Source of the DNA: RI-153 sp963752935
GTDB lineage: Bacteria; Chloroflexota; Anaerolineae; Caldilineales; Caldilineaceae
Direction of reading: 5' to 3'
Length of the DNA stretch: 64,000 nt
NCBI GenBank assembly: GCA_963752935.1
Contig: CAVWAL010000005.1
Coordinates: 372,001 to 436,000, forward strand
This document shows, piece after piece, positions 17,500 to 26,361 of the stretch. The translations under genes were made by a program, and so were the position numbers. Positions within the stretch are counted from its first letter, which is position 1. Each line of letters begins with the position of its first letter. The notes under the pieces were generated by a model that saw only the letters and a program-made list of their open reading frames with translations, made no database searches and was not told where the DNA came from.

Positions 17500-18774
17500 T
17501 CACAGTGTCACCTGCCTCGACATGCGTGCGTCCCACTGATCAACAACGACCTGACCACCAACAATACGGGCGATCTCGGGCCTGTCAGTCGTCTGTCGGT
17601 TCCAGAACCAGCGCCCGGGATCGTTGGCGTTGCCGCGTGGTGACATAGCGATGAATCCGCCGATACGCACCTGGATCGGCTCAAAGTCCAGTGCACCGAT
17701 GACGGCATTTTCGTCACCCATTGCGCCTGCATGAACAACACCGCGCAATCGGCCCCAAATGTAGACATCACTTCCACTCACCACCTGCGCTCCAGGATTC
17801 ACATCACCCAGGATGATGACAGAACCGGCATGACGAAAGATCTGGCCGGAGCGCAACGTGCCCCGGTAGAGATAAGGCGGCGCCGAAATCCGCTGCACCA
17901 AGTCCGCCTGCTCGATCACAGTGGAGTGAACGGCGGGTGCAATCTCGTCAAGGGTGGCGCCTTCCTTAACCGGCGGCTGAGCGAGCCGGCTTTCACCCTG
18001 TACGGCGTCAGCGATGGCATCCACAATAGTGGATGGCATCTCAAAATCGGTCACTGCCTGTAGAGGGTTTTGTTTTCGTCCACTGAGTAGGACTTCCCAG
18101 TTCGCAGCCCCACCGATTGTGCTATCGCCCGGCTGTTTCTCTGGCGTGCCGACCTCTTGCCAGGTGACGGCGACGCCCATGTCTTGTGCCAATTGATGAA
18201 CGCCAGAATGGGCGGTACGCAACATGCGTAGATGGATTTCCTGATCCGTCAACACGTTGAGCAACTGCTGCAAATCACGAGCACCTACGGCGTGTTCGCC
18301 CAGTTCTACTGTCACCCGCTCTCCGCGAAAAAAGCCGTGCGCCTGGCTCAAATGAGCAGCAAGCATTGCGAGTATCTGAGACCACGGCACGTCCTCTTCA
18401 GTCAGTTGGATCGCCACACCATCCCCGCGCCCCAGGATGCGCACAGCAGGCATTCCCCCAGCAGAGAGCGTGCTATCTACAGGCTTATCATTTGTGGCGG
18501 ACTCACCATCCGCAGGCACTTGCACTGCAGATGGATCACTCGTCTCTGTGGCAGTGTCGGGTTCCTCGCCGCCGTCGGCAGCTTCTGTTTGTTCCTCGCC
18601 GCCATCGGCAGTTTCTGTTTGTTCTTCACCGCCATCAGCAGTTTCTGTTTGTTCTTCACTGCCGTCGGCAATTTCTGTTTCTTCTTCACTGCCATCGGCA
18701 GCTTCTATGTGTTCTTCACCGCCGTCGGCAGCTTCTGTTTGTTCTTCAACAGGTTTTATGTGTTCTTCGTTCAC
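17500..18774 (-). CDS. minC: Septum site-determining protein MinC with acidic repeat N-terminus
   Basis: A 424-residue protein, about twice the usual MinC length. The C-terminal third (about residues 315-415) is the beta-helical MinC_C domain that binds MinD and FtsZ: YLYRGTLRSGQIFRHAGSVI, GDVNPGAQVVSGSDVYIWGRL, GVVHAGAMGDENA. The middle (about 105-240) resembles a MinC_N-type domain (AVRILGRGDGVAIQL and LRMLRTAHSGVHQLA). The first hundred residues are low-complexity and acidic, made of a ten-residue unit like EEQTETADGG repeated six times or more. The likely start is GTG at 18774. A -10-like TATAAT lies about 65 bases upstream. The gene heads minC-minD-rodA. Secure; the repeat tail is unusual. 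Confidence 0.88.
   Translation of the reverse strand: MNEEHIKPVEEQTEAADGGEEHIEAADGSEEETEIADGSEEQTETADGGEEQTETADGGEEQTEAADGGEEPDTATETSDPSAVQVPADGESATNDKPVDSTLSAGGMPAVRILGRGDGVAIQLTEEDVPWSQILAMLAAHLSQAHGFFRGERVTVELGEHAVGARDLQQLLNVLTDQEIHLRMLRTAHSGVHQLAQDMGVAVTWQEVGTPEKQPGDSTIGGAANWEVLLSGRKQNPLQAVTDFEMPSTIVDAIADAVQGESRLAQPPVKEGATLDEIAPAVHSTVIEQADLVQRISAPPYLYRGTLRSGQIFRHAGSVIILGDVNPGAQVVSGSDVYIWGRLRGVVHAGAMGDENAVIGALDFEPIQVRIGGFIAMSPRGNANDPGRWFWNRQTTDRPEIARIVGGQVVVDQWDARMSRQVTL
18568..18747 (-). repeat. Six tandem 30-bp repeats inside minC
   Basis: Six consecutive 30-bp units (18568-18597, 18598-18627, 18628-18657, 18658-18687, 18688-18717, 18718-18747) differ by only a few bases each. Each encodes ten residues of the pattern E-E-x-T-E-x-A-D-G-G on the minus strand. 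The unit length is a multiple of three, so copy-number changes keep the minC frame. Confidence 0.9.
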
Positions 18775-19211
18775 AAGGCACTTCGCTGGATCGTGGCATT
18801 AGTCAAATGCACAGTGGTGTAAAACCGTCACTTGCGCCTATTATAAATCATCCAGAGTGTTTTACCGATATTCAAATCACCTACGGCTCTGGCAAGGACA
18901 CCTGGAGATTATGTTGCTGTGATTATACGTTGAAGTCAAGGATCGCGAAAGCAGCCTAGGCCCATGTGTCATTCAGATTCCGGTTCGAGGCTCTGATTCT
19001 TCGGATGATCGCAATTGTGCCTAGATCTATATCTTTGGCCATGGTCGCATCCATTCACTTGCTTCTGACTTCGTGATATCATGGTTGTTCGCTGTCTTGA
19101 TGTTACACGATGCGCTGCCTAAACATCACTAGAGCGACATTGCGAGAAGGAAGGCAGCCGCCTTATCCTCGATCCTAGATTCTGTGGCTTCAGCCTCAAC
19201 CTAACCCACCT
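18775..19211. other. Divergent intergenic region minC / AI-2E permease
   Basis: A 437-base region between divergent genes. On the minus strand a TATAAT at 18840-18845 with a weak -35 (TCGGTA, 18863-18868, 17-base spacer) could start minC. For the plus-strand gene no convincing promoter was found. No ORF, tRNA or strong repeat is visible; a GGTTCGAGG near 18990 resembles a tRNA T-loop but has no matching stem. Confidence 0.5.
18840..18868 (-). promoter_or_regulatory. Candidate minC promoter
   Basis: On the minus strand the -10 TATAAT (18840-18845) is perfect, and the -35 TCGGTA (18863-18868) is weak, with a 17-base spacer. It would give a leader of about 60 bases before the GTG at 18774. Call rests mainly on the -10. 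Confidence 0.4.
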
Positions 19212-20330
19212 ATGAGCTCTACATCCATGAAAAGCGCCCTGATAAACGAACGACACCTGTTTTTCAAAACCTTTGCTGTGTTGGCAGCACTTCTATGTGC
19301 TTATTTGATCTATCGAGTTCTTGATACCATCGTAGTTCTCTTCGTCGCCGTCATCCTGGCTTCCACCATCCGCCCGATTGTAGAGCGTATGGTTAAGTTC
19401 AACGTTCCGCGTAGCCTTGTGATCATTATCCTTTACCTGCTGGGTATTGGGGGATTCATCCTCTTCGCCAGTCTGGTCATCCCAACGATGTTTAACCTCG
19501 TGATGCGCTTTAGTAGCGGCGATTTTATTGTGGAACAGGTACGTGAACTGGTGCGAGAACTGGTGGTCTTTGTATGGCAACGATTCCGGGTCCTGGTGCC
19601 CGTAGGTCAGCTCCCCGAACAGGCCCAGGAGTTTGTCTCTCAGTTTGAAGACATTGCCTACGAGCAAGCCTGGCCTGTGGCTCGAATGGCAACCGCCTTC
19701 TTGGGGCAGTTCATCCTGGTGTTGGTCATGTGCTTTTACTGGCTGACCTCGCGCGAAGAAATGCTCGAGTTTGTACTGCGCATGAGTGCCAGTGACCGTA
19801 GAAAAGCTATCATCACGATTTGGACCGATGTCGAAGTCACCCTTGGCTCCTATGTACGTGGACAGGTGACATTGAGTGTCATCATTGGGCTTGCTTCATT
19901 TGTGGGTCTGCTGATCCTGCGTGTTCCCAATGCGTTGGCGCTGGCAGTGATAGCAGGCTTCTTCGAGTTCATTCCGTATATTGGTCCCATTCTTGGCGCC
20001 GTGCCTGCGATCCTGGTAGGGCTGACCATTTCGCCGGTGATCGCGCTTCTGGTGGCGGGGTGGTATCTACTCGTGCAGCAGGCTGAAGCAAGCTTCCTAG
20101 TTCCCCGCATCATGCAGGCGAGTGTCGGCATCAGCCCGTTGTTGGTGATCATCGCCATCGTCGCCGGTGGTAGCCTAAACGGGATAGTCGGCGCGATTCT
20201 GGCTATCCCCATCGTGGGTGCGTTGCAGGTAGTCGCCCGTCACCTCTGGATTGAACCAACGATCGATTCGCAAGAAGCGGTCCAGGAGATCGAATCCACG
20301 GTGATGTCCGAAAAAGAGGCGACGGCGTGA
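19212..20330 (+). CDS. AI-2E family membrane permease
   Basis: A 372-residue integral membrane protein of the AI-2E transporter family (formerly UPF0118, PerM/TqsA-like). About eight transmembrane segments are seen: a pair near the N-terminus (LFFKTFAVLAALLCAYLIY and following), a long soluble region (about 100-150), then the typical C-terminal block with FFEFIPYIGPILGAVPA and PRIMQASVGISPLLVIIAI. Members have been tied to export of autoinducer-2 or to sodium/proton exchange; the substrate here cannot be told. It is alone on its strand between minC (divergent) and the PAQR-type gene 150 bases downstream, so no operon partner helps. The family call is secure. Confidence 0.88.
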   Translation: MSSTSMKSALINERHLFFKTFAVLAALLCAYLIYRVLDTIVVLFVAVILASTIRPIVERMVKFNVPRSLVIIILYLLGIGGFILFASLVIPTMFNLVMRFSSGDFIVEQVRELVRELVVFVWQRFRVLVPVGQLPEQAQEFVSQFEDIAYEQAWPVARMATAFLGQFILVLVMCFYWLTSREEMLEFVLRMSASDRRKAIITIWTDVEVTLGSYVRGQVTLSVIIGLASFVGLLILRVPNALALAVIAGFFEFIPYIGPILGAVPAILVGLTISPVIALLVAGWYLLVQQAEASFLVPRIMQASVGISPLLVIIAIVAGGSLNGIVGAILAIPIVGALQVVARHLWIEPTIDSQEAVQEIESTVMSEKEATA

Positions 20331-20363
20331 GAGCAGCGGCACGACACCCTCGGAACTGGACTC

Positions 20364-20372
20364 TGCTATAAT
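20364..20372 (+). promoter_or_regulatory. Extended -10 promoter upstream of hemolysin III-type gene
   Basis: TGCTATAAT (TGn plus a perfect TATAAT at 20367-20372) is an extended -10 element, about 100 bases before the start of the gene at 20481. No good -35 is visible. Confidence 0.5.
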
Positions 20373-20480
20373 ACTGTGTAGGGGCAGCGCAACCGTTACT
20401 CCTGCGGTTACGGCTTCCTTTGTTGCAGTGACAAATGGAATGGGCAGAGAGATTTCCGGAAAGACATTTAGAAAGATGCC

Positions 20481-21140
20481 ATGAGCACTCATCACAAAAC
20501 ACCTCGCTACAGCACCGGCGAAGAGATCGCCAATAGCATCACGCATGGCGTAGGCCTTATCCTCTCCATCGCGGGGCTTGCTATCCTCACCGCGTTCGCT
20601 GCCGTGTATGGTTCTGTCTGGCATATCGTCAGTTCAAGCATTTACGGCGCCACGCAGATTCTTCTTTACACGACATCAACGCTCTATCACTGCATTCCAC
20701 TGCCGCGCGCCAAAGCCGTCCTCAGGATCTTCGATCACTCGGCGATTTTCTTGCTGATTGCAGGTACGTACACCCCCTTCGCGCTGGTCAGTTTGCGCGG
20801 GCCGTGGGGATGGTCACTCCTGGCGGTGGTGTGGGGATTAGCGATTGCAGGCATCGCGCTGCAAGGAGTCTTGATTCGCCAGAAAGCATTGATCACGTCG
20901 ATTCCCTACGTGGGTATGGGCTGGGTAGCCATGATTGGGATCAAACCATTACTGGTATCTGTCGCCCCAGGAGGGCTCGTCCTCTTGTTCGCCGGTGGGT
21001 TAGCCTACTCCGCCGGGATCATTTTTTATGTCTGGCGCCGAATCCCATATCACCATGCCATCTGGCACCTGTTCGTCCTGGCCGGCAGCGCCTTCCACTT
21101 CTTCGCCATCCTCCTCTACGTGATTCCGGTCGCAGTTTAG
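20481..21140 (+). CDS. Hemolysin III / PAQR family membrane protein
   Basis: A 219-residue protein with seven hydrophobic segments, matching the bacterial YqfA/HlyIII branch of the PAQR family. Conserved polar residues are in place: EEIANSITHGVG (Glu and His), STLYHCIP (Ser-x3-His), FDHSAIFLLIAGTYTPF (Asp-His) and, near the C-terminus, IWHLFVLAGSAFHFF (His-x6/7-His). In eukaryotic relatives these residues hold a zinc ion and act as a hydrolase site. The bacterial function is unclear, although membrane-lipid adjustment has been proposed. A long inverted repeat follows the stop and can terminate it and the convergent mrdA transcript. Family call is secure. Confidence 0.9.
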   Translation: MSTHHKTPRYSTGEEIANSITHGVGLILSIAGLAILTAFAAVYGSVWHIVSSSIYGATQILLYTTSTLYHCIPLPRAKAVLRIFDHSAIFLLIAGTYTPFALVSLRGPWGWSLLAVVWGLAIAGIALQGVLIRQKALITSIPYVGMGWVAMIGIKPLLVSVAPGGLVLLFAGGLAYSAGIIFYVWRRIPYHHAIWHLFVLAGSAFHFFAILLYVIPVAV

Positions 21141-21166
21141 TAATGCGTGATTTGATGGCAGAATCA

Positions 21167-21213
21167 CAAGCGGGGTAGGCCATAAGCATGCAGCTTATGG
21201 CCTACCCCGCTTG
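21167..21213. terminator. Perfect 21-bp hairpin between convergent genes
   Basis: The arms 21167-21187 and 21193-21213 are perfectly complementary around the five-base loop ATGCA. It sits between the PAQR gene (plus) and mrdA (minus), so it probably acts as a bidirectional terminator, although there is no T-run. The flank at 21138-21158 (TAGTAATGCGTGATTTGAT) resembles the left end of repeat family A, so this may be a related element with a different core. Confidence 0.6.
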
Positions 21214-21254
21214 ATATGGACTTGATAGAAGATACCGGGGCCTTGCGTCCGGCG

Positions 21255-23489
21255 TCAACCGCCGGCGACGGTCTCGACAGGCTCGCCTTGCTCAGACGGC
21301 TCGGGCGTTGCCGGCTCTTCCGGTGGACCGTTGAAGTAGAAATCCAGGATCTGCTGTGCCACCGGCATGGCGATCGTCGATCCTTCGCCGCCATCGTAGA
21401 GGAAGACCACTACGGCGATCTCGGGATCTTCATAGGGCGCATAGGTAACGTACCAGGCGTGGAAGGGTAGATTCCCCTGGCTATCGCGATCAAGGCAGTC
21501 TTCGATTTCGGGGTCCCAGGCACAAAACTCGGCAGTACCGGTCTTGCCCGCCACCGTCACACCATCCACCTTACCGGCTCGCGCTGTACCAAAGGGCGCA
21601 TTCACCACCGACCACATGCCCTGCTGCACGTAGGAGAGTAGATCCTTGCTGATGGGTAATTCGCGCACGGTGGTCACTTCGTAATCTTCTTGCAGCCCAC
21701 CTTCGCTGTCCACCATCTGATAGACCAATCGCGGCTCGACGATGTAGCCGCCGTTCGCAACCGCAGCCGTTTCCACCAACACCTGCAGCGGCGTCCCCAG
21801 AATGTACCCCTGACCGATGGAGGCGTTGTAGCTATCGCCTGTGGTCCAGGATTCAGCCAGATTGATGCGCTTCCATTGATCGTCGGGCACGATGGCGGTC
21901 ACCTCGCCCGGTAGATCGATGCCCGTTGTCTCTCCGTAGCCAAAGAGGCCGGCCCACTTGGCCAGGCGCTCGCTGTTCAACCCCTGCAAGGCGTTAGGAT
22001 AACCACCGCCTACCCAGTAAAAGAAGATATCGTTAGAGAGCGCCAGCGCATCCACAACCGTCATCGCCCCATGCACGATGCCCAGCTTGTGATTCCAACT
22101 GACGAACTTCTGTGCCTGGCTCAGATCATTGGGGAAGTAGCGATTGGGCAGGTAGAGCGGACCGTTGTCCACGATGCGCGTATCTGGTTTGATCACATCT
22201 TCGGCAAGCGCGCCAGTGGCCGTCACCATTTTGAATGTCGACCCCGGCGGGTAAAGACCGCCGATGGCATAGTTGATCAGTGGATTGCGATTGGGATCGG
22301 CGCGAGCCAGTTCTTCCAGGGCCAAATAGTCGGCACCCAAGCCCTCGGAGAAGATGTTATTGTCAAAACTGGGCAGACTGACCAGGCCCAGGATCGATCC
22401 CGTTTTGGGGTTCATGGCAATGGCGACGCCGTGGGGCGATCCACGCTCGTCGAGTTTCTGCTGAAGCAGTTCCTGCATCCGCTCCTGCAGCTTGATGTCG
22501 ATGCTAAGGTAGAGATTCAAGCCTGGCACAGGTTCTAGCAGTTGCCCCACCGTGCGGTTCTTACGACCAAGGATATCCACCTCAATCACTTCGCGCCCGA
22601 GGACCCCGCGCAATTTGTCTTGATAGGTGTACTCCAACCCATTCAACCCCACCCGTTCATTGGGATCGTTATAGCCACGATTCTCGTAATTCTCAATGGC
22701 CTGCGCCGGAATCGGCCCCATGAAGCCAAGTACATGGCTGGCGACATCCCCATAGGGGTACTCACGCACCGGCTCCTGCAAGACCTGTACGCCGGGCAGT
22801 TGGAAGCTCTCCTCAGCAATGCGGAAGGCCAATTCCTGATCCACGAGATCGAGGATGGGGATCGGCGCAAACGAGCTGCCCTGTGTACCAAGTTCAATCG
22901 TACGCATCATCAAGGCCGTCAGGCCGGGTAAGGGCAACGGTTGCGACAGATCAGGGATGATCGTCGGCACATTGTTAACCGTCTCTGTGGTTGTGCCGTC
23001 ATCGTTCTCGGTAACTTCGACAACCGGCAGCCGCACTACCCGGAACTGCAGATCGACGCCGGCATCCTGCACGGTACGCGCGAAGTCGGCGCGGCCCAGG
23101 CGCAGAAACATCACCTCGGCGATGCTCAGCGCAACTTCTGGGTTGGTATCTGCTTCCAGCGCGCGCAACAGCCGCTCGACGGCAATCAGTTCCTCGTCGA
23201 TGTCGGTGGTAACGTCGTCATCGGGCAGATCGGCGGGCGTGATGGCAATGATGAAACTGGGGCGGTTGCGCGCCAGGATCTCCCCGTTGCGATCGTAGAT
23301 CACGCCGCGCGGGGGTTGTACTTCCAGTGAGCGAAAGCGGTTGATATCGGCCCGTTCCCGGAAGTCCGGCCCCTGCATGATCTGCAACTGGTACAACCGC
23401 CCCACGAGAACCAAGAAGGCAATGACCAGCCCAAACTTAATCAGGCGAATGGCGGCATGGCCGCTTTTTTGTTCTGACTGATGAAGCAT
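21255..23489 (-). CDS. mrdA: Penicillin-binding protein 2 (elongation transpeptidase)
   Basis: A 744-residue class B PBP that cross-links peptidoglycan in the elongasome with RodA. It has one N-terminal transmembrane anchor (LIKFGLVIAFLVLVGRLYQLQ) and the dimerisation/pedestal part beginning PPRGVIYDRNGEILA. The transpeptidase domain has the active-site motif YPPGSTFKMV (SxxK), ALSNDIFFY (SxN) and VAGKTGTAEF (KTG). A low-complexity tail (PPEEPATPEPSEQGEP) ends the protein. The gap after mreD is only three bases, and the order mreB-mreC-mreD-mrdA is the classical one. An insertion of about 60 residues between the anchor and the pedestal, with repeated Thr/Asp, makes it somewhat longer than the usual 600-650. 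Very secure. Confidence 0.93.
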   Translation of the reverse strand: MLHQSEQKSGHAAIRLIKFGLVIAFLVLVGRLYQLQIMQGPDFRERADINRFRSLEVQPPRGVIYDRNGEILARNRPSFIIAITPADLPDDDVTTDIDEELIAVERLLRALEADTNPEVALSIAEVMFLRLGRADFARTVQDAGVDLQFRVVRLPVVEVTENDDGTTTETVNNVPTIIPDLSQPLPLPGLTALMMRTIELGTQGSSFAPIPILDLVDQELAFRIAEESFQLPGVQVLQEPVREYPYGDVASHVLGFMGPIPAQAIENYENRGYNDPNERVGLNGLEYTYQDKLRGVLGREVIEVDILGRKNRTVGQLLEPVPGLNLYLSIDIKLQERMQELLQQKLDERGSPHGVAIAMNPKTGSILGLVSLPSFDNNIFSEGLGADYLALEELARADPNRNPLINYAIGGLYPPGSTFKMVTATGALAEDVIKPDTRIVDNGPLYLPNRYFPNDLSQAQKFVSWNHKLGIVHGAMTVVDALALSNDIFFYWVGGGYPNALQGLNSERLAKWAGLFGYGETTGIDLPGEVTAIVPDDQWKRINLAESWTTGDSYNASIGQGYILGTPLQVLVETAAVANGGYIVEPRLVYQMVDSEGGLQEDYEVTTVRELPISKDLLSYVQQGMWSVVNAPFGTARAGKVDGVTVAGKTGTAEFCAWDPEIEDCLDRDSQGNLPFHAWYVTYAPYEDPEIAVVVFLYDGGEGSTIAMPVAQQILDFYFNGPPEEPATPEPSEQGEPVETVAGG

Positions 23490-23492
23490 AGA

Positions 23493-23996
23493 CTAACCCA
23501 ACGGATCGAGTTCCCGCCGATCCAACCAGCGATAAAGAAATGGCGAGAGTATAAACATCAAAACACTGTTATAAAGTGTAGCAGGCAAGACCAGCTTAAT
23601 GACCATATCCACCAGTTCCAAACGTCGACCGACCAGCAGCAGAATACCCAGGTAGGCGAACGAATAGACAAGGCTCCCCACCACCACAACGCTGAACAAC
23701 GTCAACGGGTTGCGTCGAAAAAGACGGTTGTGTCCTATCCCGACCACCAGGGCCGCCGCCATCAAGGCCAGACTCGATCCACCCATTGGGCCACCGCTCA
23801 AGACATCCATCCACAGCCCACCCACAAAGGCCCACACCATCCCCGAATGGCTGCCGTTGAAGAGTGTCCACGCCAGAACGACCAACAACATCAGATCGGG
23901 GCGCACCTGAAAGATCTCAAGCCGTGGCCCAACAACGGTCTGTACAATAGCCAGGAGCCCCAAAAGAGGAACCATCAAAATATAGCCGATTTGCAT
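23493..23996 (-). CDS. mreD: Rod shape-determining protein MreD
   Basis: A 167-residue membrane protein with about five hydrophobic segments, in the correct place between mreC and mrdA. MreD is an integral membrane part of the elongasome and is poorly conserved, so position carries much of the call. Features such as VRPDLMLLVVLAWTLFNGSHSGMVWAFVGGLWMDVLSG match the family's DxxL...G...D pattern (shown here only as a region near residues 30-70). It starts two bases after mreC stops and ends three before mrdA starts, so it is translated in a tight operon. Secure by context and topology. Confidence 0.88.
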   Translation of the reverse strand: MQIGYILMVPLLGLLAIVQTVVGPRLEIFQVRPDLMLLVVLAWTLFNGSHSGMVWAFVGGLWMDVLSGGPMGGSSLALMAAALVVGIGHNRLFRRNPLTLFSVVVVGSLVYSFAYLGILLLVGRRLELVDMVIKLVLPATLYNSVLMFILSPFLYRWLDRRELDPLG

Positions 23997-23998
23997 GG

Positions 23999-24970
23999 TT
24001 ATGGGAGGGACGTTGGCTGCGTTTCAAGCGCATTGACATCGTCGTCGGCGCTGCCGTTGGCCGAGTTGCCGGTTGGCAGCGTCAGGTCATTGGCCGGGGG
24101 GAGCAGATCAAACTCGGGCAATACTTCGAGAGGATCGAAATTGGTGATCACCATGACCAGTTCCAGCCGGCCAAAGTCCACCGTTGGACGAATCACAGCT
24201 TCTTGGAAGACTTCGAAGTCGCGTTGCCTCACCTCGATCACCTGACCAATGGGGATACCCTTGGGGAAGTTGCCGCCCATGCCCGACGTCAGCACAATTT
24301 CGCCCACAGAAAGTTCAGCCCCTTGTGAGATGAAACCCATCACCGGTTCTGCACCGGGTCGCCCCGTGATCACACCCGTGAGCCGGCTGCTCTGCAAAAT
24401 TGCATTGACCGTGCTGTCAGAGTCGGTCATCAGCAAGACTTTGGACGTAGATTCGTTGACCTCGCTAATGCGCCCCACAAGCCCCTGATCGTTGACCACC
24501 GGCATTCCCACCGCGATGCCGTGGCTGCGTCCCAAGTCGAGCATGATGTAGCTAAGGAAGTTGTTGCTGTCAAAGCCGATGGGCCGGGCGATGATCTGCC
24601 CACTGCGGTATTCGATGCCGGGGCGGGTCTCGGCAAAGGCGAGGAGTTCGCGCAAACGCTGATTTTCACGTTCTACTTCCTGCAAGCGCAAGTTTTCCAC
24701 CAACAAGCTATCGCTGATCTGTTCCAACTCGGCCACGCGTTGTTGCAGCCCGCGGAAATTGGCGATCGTGCTGATAGCGTCACTGATCCGATCCGTCACG
24801 CTGGTCAGCGTCAACTGTCCGGGCGTGGTCACCGTGACCACGGCGCCTTCAACGCCCTCAAGCCGGCCTGTTTGCTGTAGTGCTAACAGCAGCAGGGCGG
24901 CCAGAACCAGGATAGTCAAGCGGACTAAGAAGTCCGCCAGGGTTAAAGATCTGCGTTCGGTATCGCGCAT
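23999..24970 (-). CDS. mreC: Rod shape-determining protein MreC
   Basis: A 323-residue bitopic protein: one N-terminal transmembrane helix (LTILVLAALLLLALQQ), then a coiled-coil-forming region (about residues 60-110, LQQRVAELEQISDSLLVENLRLQEVERENQ split among heptads), then the beta-barrel MreC domain (AVGMPVVNDQGLVGRISEV, VLLMTDSDSTVNAIL, LTSGMGGNFPKGIPIGQV). MreC links MreB to PBP2 and RodA. A short Asn/Asp-rich tail follows. It lies 98 bases downstream of mreB and is tightly packed against mreD. Very secure. Confidence 0.93.
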   Translation of the reverse strand: MRDTERRSLTLADFLVRLTILVLAALLLLALQQTGRLEGVEGAVVTVTTPGQLTLTSVTDRISDAISTIANFRGLQQRVAELEQISDSLLVENLRLQEVERENQRLRELLAFAETRPGIEYRSGQIIARPIGFDSNNFLSYIMLDLGRSHGIAVGMPVVNDQGLVGRISEVNESTSKVLLMTDSDSTVNAILQSSRLTGVITGRPGAEPVMGFISQGAELSVGEIVLTSGMGGNFPKGIPIGQVIEVRQRDFEVFQEAVIRPTVDFGRLELVMVITNFDPLEVLPEFDLLPPANDLTLPTGNSANGSADDDVNALETQPTSLP

Positions 24971-25068
24971 AGGCTAATCAAAGGATTCATCGGCGGAAAC
25001 ATCCGCAGGTGACAAGATGACCGGAGTGGCGCGAGCAGGTGCAGCCTGCCATCTCCCGCTTTACCCTC

Positions 25069-26139
25069 TCACCGGATCGTGCTCTTCCGCTGCATCGTAG
25101 TCAACGTTTCTCGATAGTACTCAGGCTTCTCCAGGATCATGCCTGTACCCAACACCACCGAGGTCAACGGATTGTCGGCCACATAGACGTGCATACGGGT
25201 CTCGTCTTGTAGACGCTGCGCCAGCCCTTGCAGGAGCGCGCCACCGCCGGCCAGGACAATGCCATGTTCCATCAAATCGGCCACCAACTCGGGCGGCGTC
25301 TCGTCCAACGTATCTTTCACAGCGTCGACAATTACATCCACCGAGCCGGACAGCGCCTCGCGGATCTCTACCGAACTCACTTCGATGGCCTCGGGCAATC
25401 CCGAAATCAGATTGCGCCCACGGATGATCATGGTGCGTTCCTGCTCCAGCGGATAGGCCGAGCCGATCTCGATCTTCGAGCGTTCGGCCATGCGTTCGCC
25501 GATGAGCAGATTGTACTTCTGCCGGGCATAGTTGACGATATCTTCGTTCATCTCGTCGCCGGCCACGCGAATCGACCGCGAAACCACGATGCCGCCTAAC
25601 GAAATCACCGCCACTTCGGTCGTACCACCGCCGATGTCCACGATCATCGAGCCGATGGACTCAGTCACAGGCAGACCGGCGCCAATCGCCGCCGCCATCG
25701 GTTCCTCAACCAGACCGGCCTCACGCGCGCCGGCGCTGATCGCCGCATCGCGTACGGCTCGCTTTTCCACTTCGGTCACGCCCGAGGGGATGCCAATCAC
25801 CACACGCGGACGCGCCGTCCCAAACGCACGGTTACCGTGGACCTTTCCGATGAAATGATGGATCATGCGCTCCGTCACTTCAAAGTCTGAGATCACACCG
25901 TCCTGTAACGGACGGACAGCCACGATGTGTGCGGGGGTGCGGCCTACCATTTCCTTTGCTTCTCGCCCAATCGCCTTCACCTGGATACGCCGCTTCGACG
26001 ATTTATCAATGGCAACGACCGACGGCTCATCGATCACAATCCCACGCCCTTTGACATGGACAAGTGTGTTCGCCGTGCCGAGATCGATGCCGATATCGAG
26101 CGAGAAAAGCCCCAATAACCGATCTAATGGGTTTGCCAC
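25069..26139 (-). CDS. mreB: Rod shape-determining actin-like protein MreB
   Basis: A 356-residue bacterial actin that organises lateral wall synthesis. It has the phosphate-1 motif DIGIDLGTANTLVHVKG, the connector and phosphate-2 motif IVDIGGGTTEVAVISLGG, and the adenosine-binding segment GIVLAGGGALLQGL. The start is best placed at the GTG at 26139: AGGAG lies at 26150-26154 and the resulting protein (VANPLDRLLGLF) has family length. The same frame remains open upstream to 26298 but those residues do not look like MreB. A divergent promoter region lies upstream, with a TATAAT at 26297-26302 giving a leader of about 150 bases. First gene of mreB-mreC-mreD-mrdA. Very secure. Confidence 0.94.
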   Translation of the reverse strand: MANPLDRLLGLFSLDIGIDLGTANTLVHVKGRGIVIDEPSVVAIDKSSKRRIQVKAIGREAKEMVGRTPAHIVAVRPLQDGVISDFEVTERMIHHFIGKVHGNRAFGTARPRVVIGIPSGVTEVEKRAVRDAAISAGAREAGLVEEPMAAAIGAGLPVTESIGSMIVDIGGGTTEVAVISLGGIVVSRSIRVAGDEMNEDIVNYARQKYNLLIGERMAERSKIEIGSAYPLEQERTMIIRGRNLISGLPEAIEVSSVEIREALSGSVDVIVDAVKDTLDETPPELVADLMEHGIVLAGGGALLQGLAQRLQDETRMHVYVADNPLTSVVLGTGMILEKPEYYRETLTTMQRKSTIR

Positions 26140-26296
26140 CCCCTGGATTCTCCTTCCGTGGTAGATCATCAAGATCGACCAACTACCGGTAAAGCGACAA
26201 CGCCGATAAACCTGCCAGAGATCGCCGCGCCTTGCCGGACTTTTCACGCAATCTACATAAAGAAAAATCAGCGGCACCCGCTGAACAGTCGTGGGC

Positions 26297-26305
26297 ATTA
26301 TACCA
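26297..26305 (-). promoter_or_regulatory. Extended -10 promoter for mreB operon
   Basis: On the minus strand TGGTATAAT (TATAAT at 26297-26302) forms an extended -10. A T-rich TTTTGT at 26320-26325 (17-base spacer) is a weak -35. Transcription would start near 26290, about 150 bases before the mreB GTG. Confidence 0.6.
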
Positions 26306-26345
26306 TACGGAGAAAGGACACAAAAAGCAGCCGGTTCGTGCTTTG

Positions 26346-26354
26346 TGGTATAAT
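26346..26354 (+). promoter_or_regulatory. Extended -10 promoter for tilS, possibly leaderless
   Basis: On the plus strand TGGTATAAT (TATAAT at 26349-26354) is an extended -10 of the same sequence as the divergent mreB promoter. The expected transcription start (about 26361) falls at the GTG start codon of tilS at 26362, so the message may have no leader. Confidence 0.55.
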
Positions 26355-26361
26355 TTGCGGC

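Noticed and set aside
18980..19010. tRNA-like GGTTCGAGG string
   Set aside because: The flanking bases do not form a T-stem and no acceptor or anticodon arm was found.
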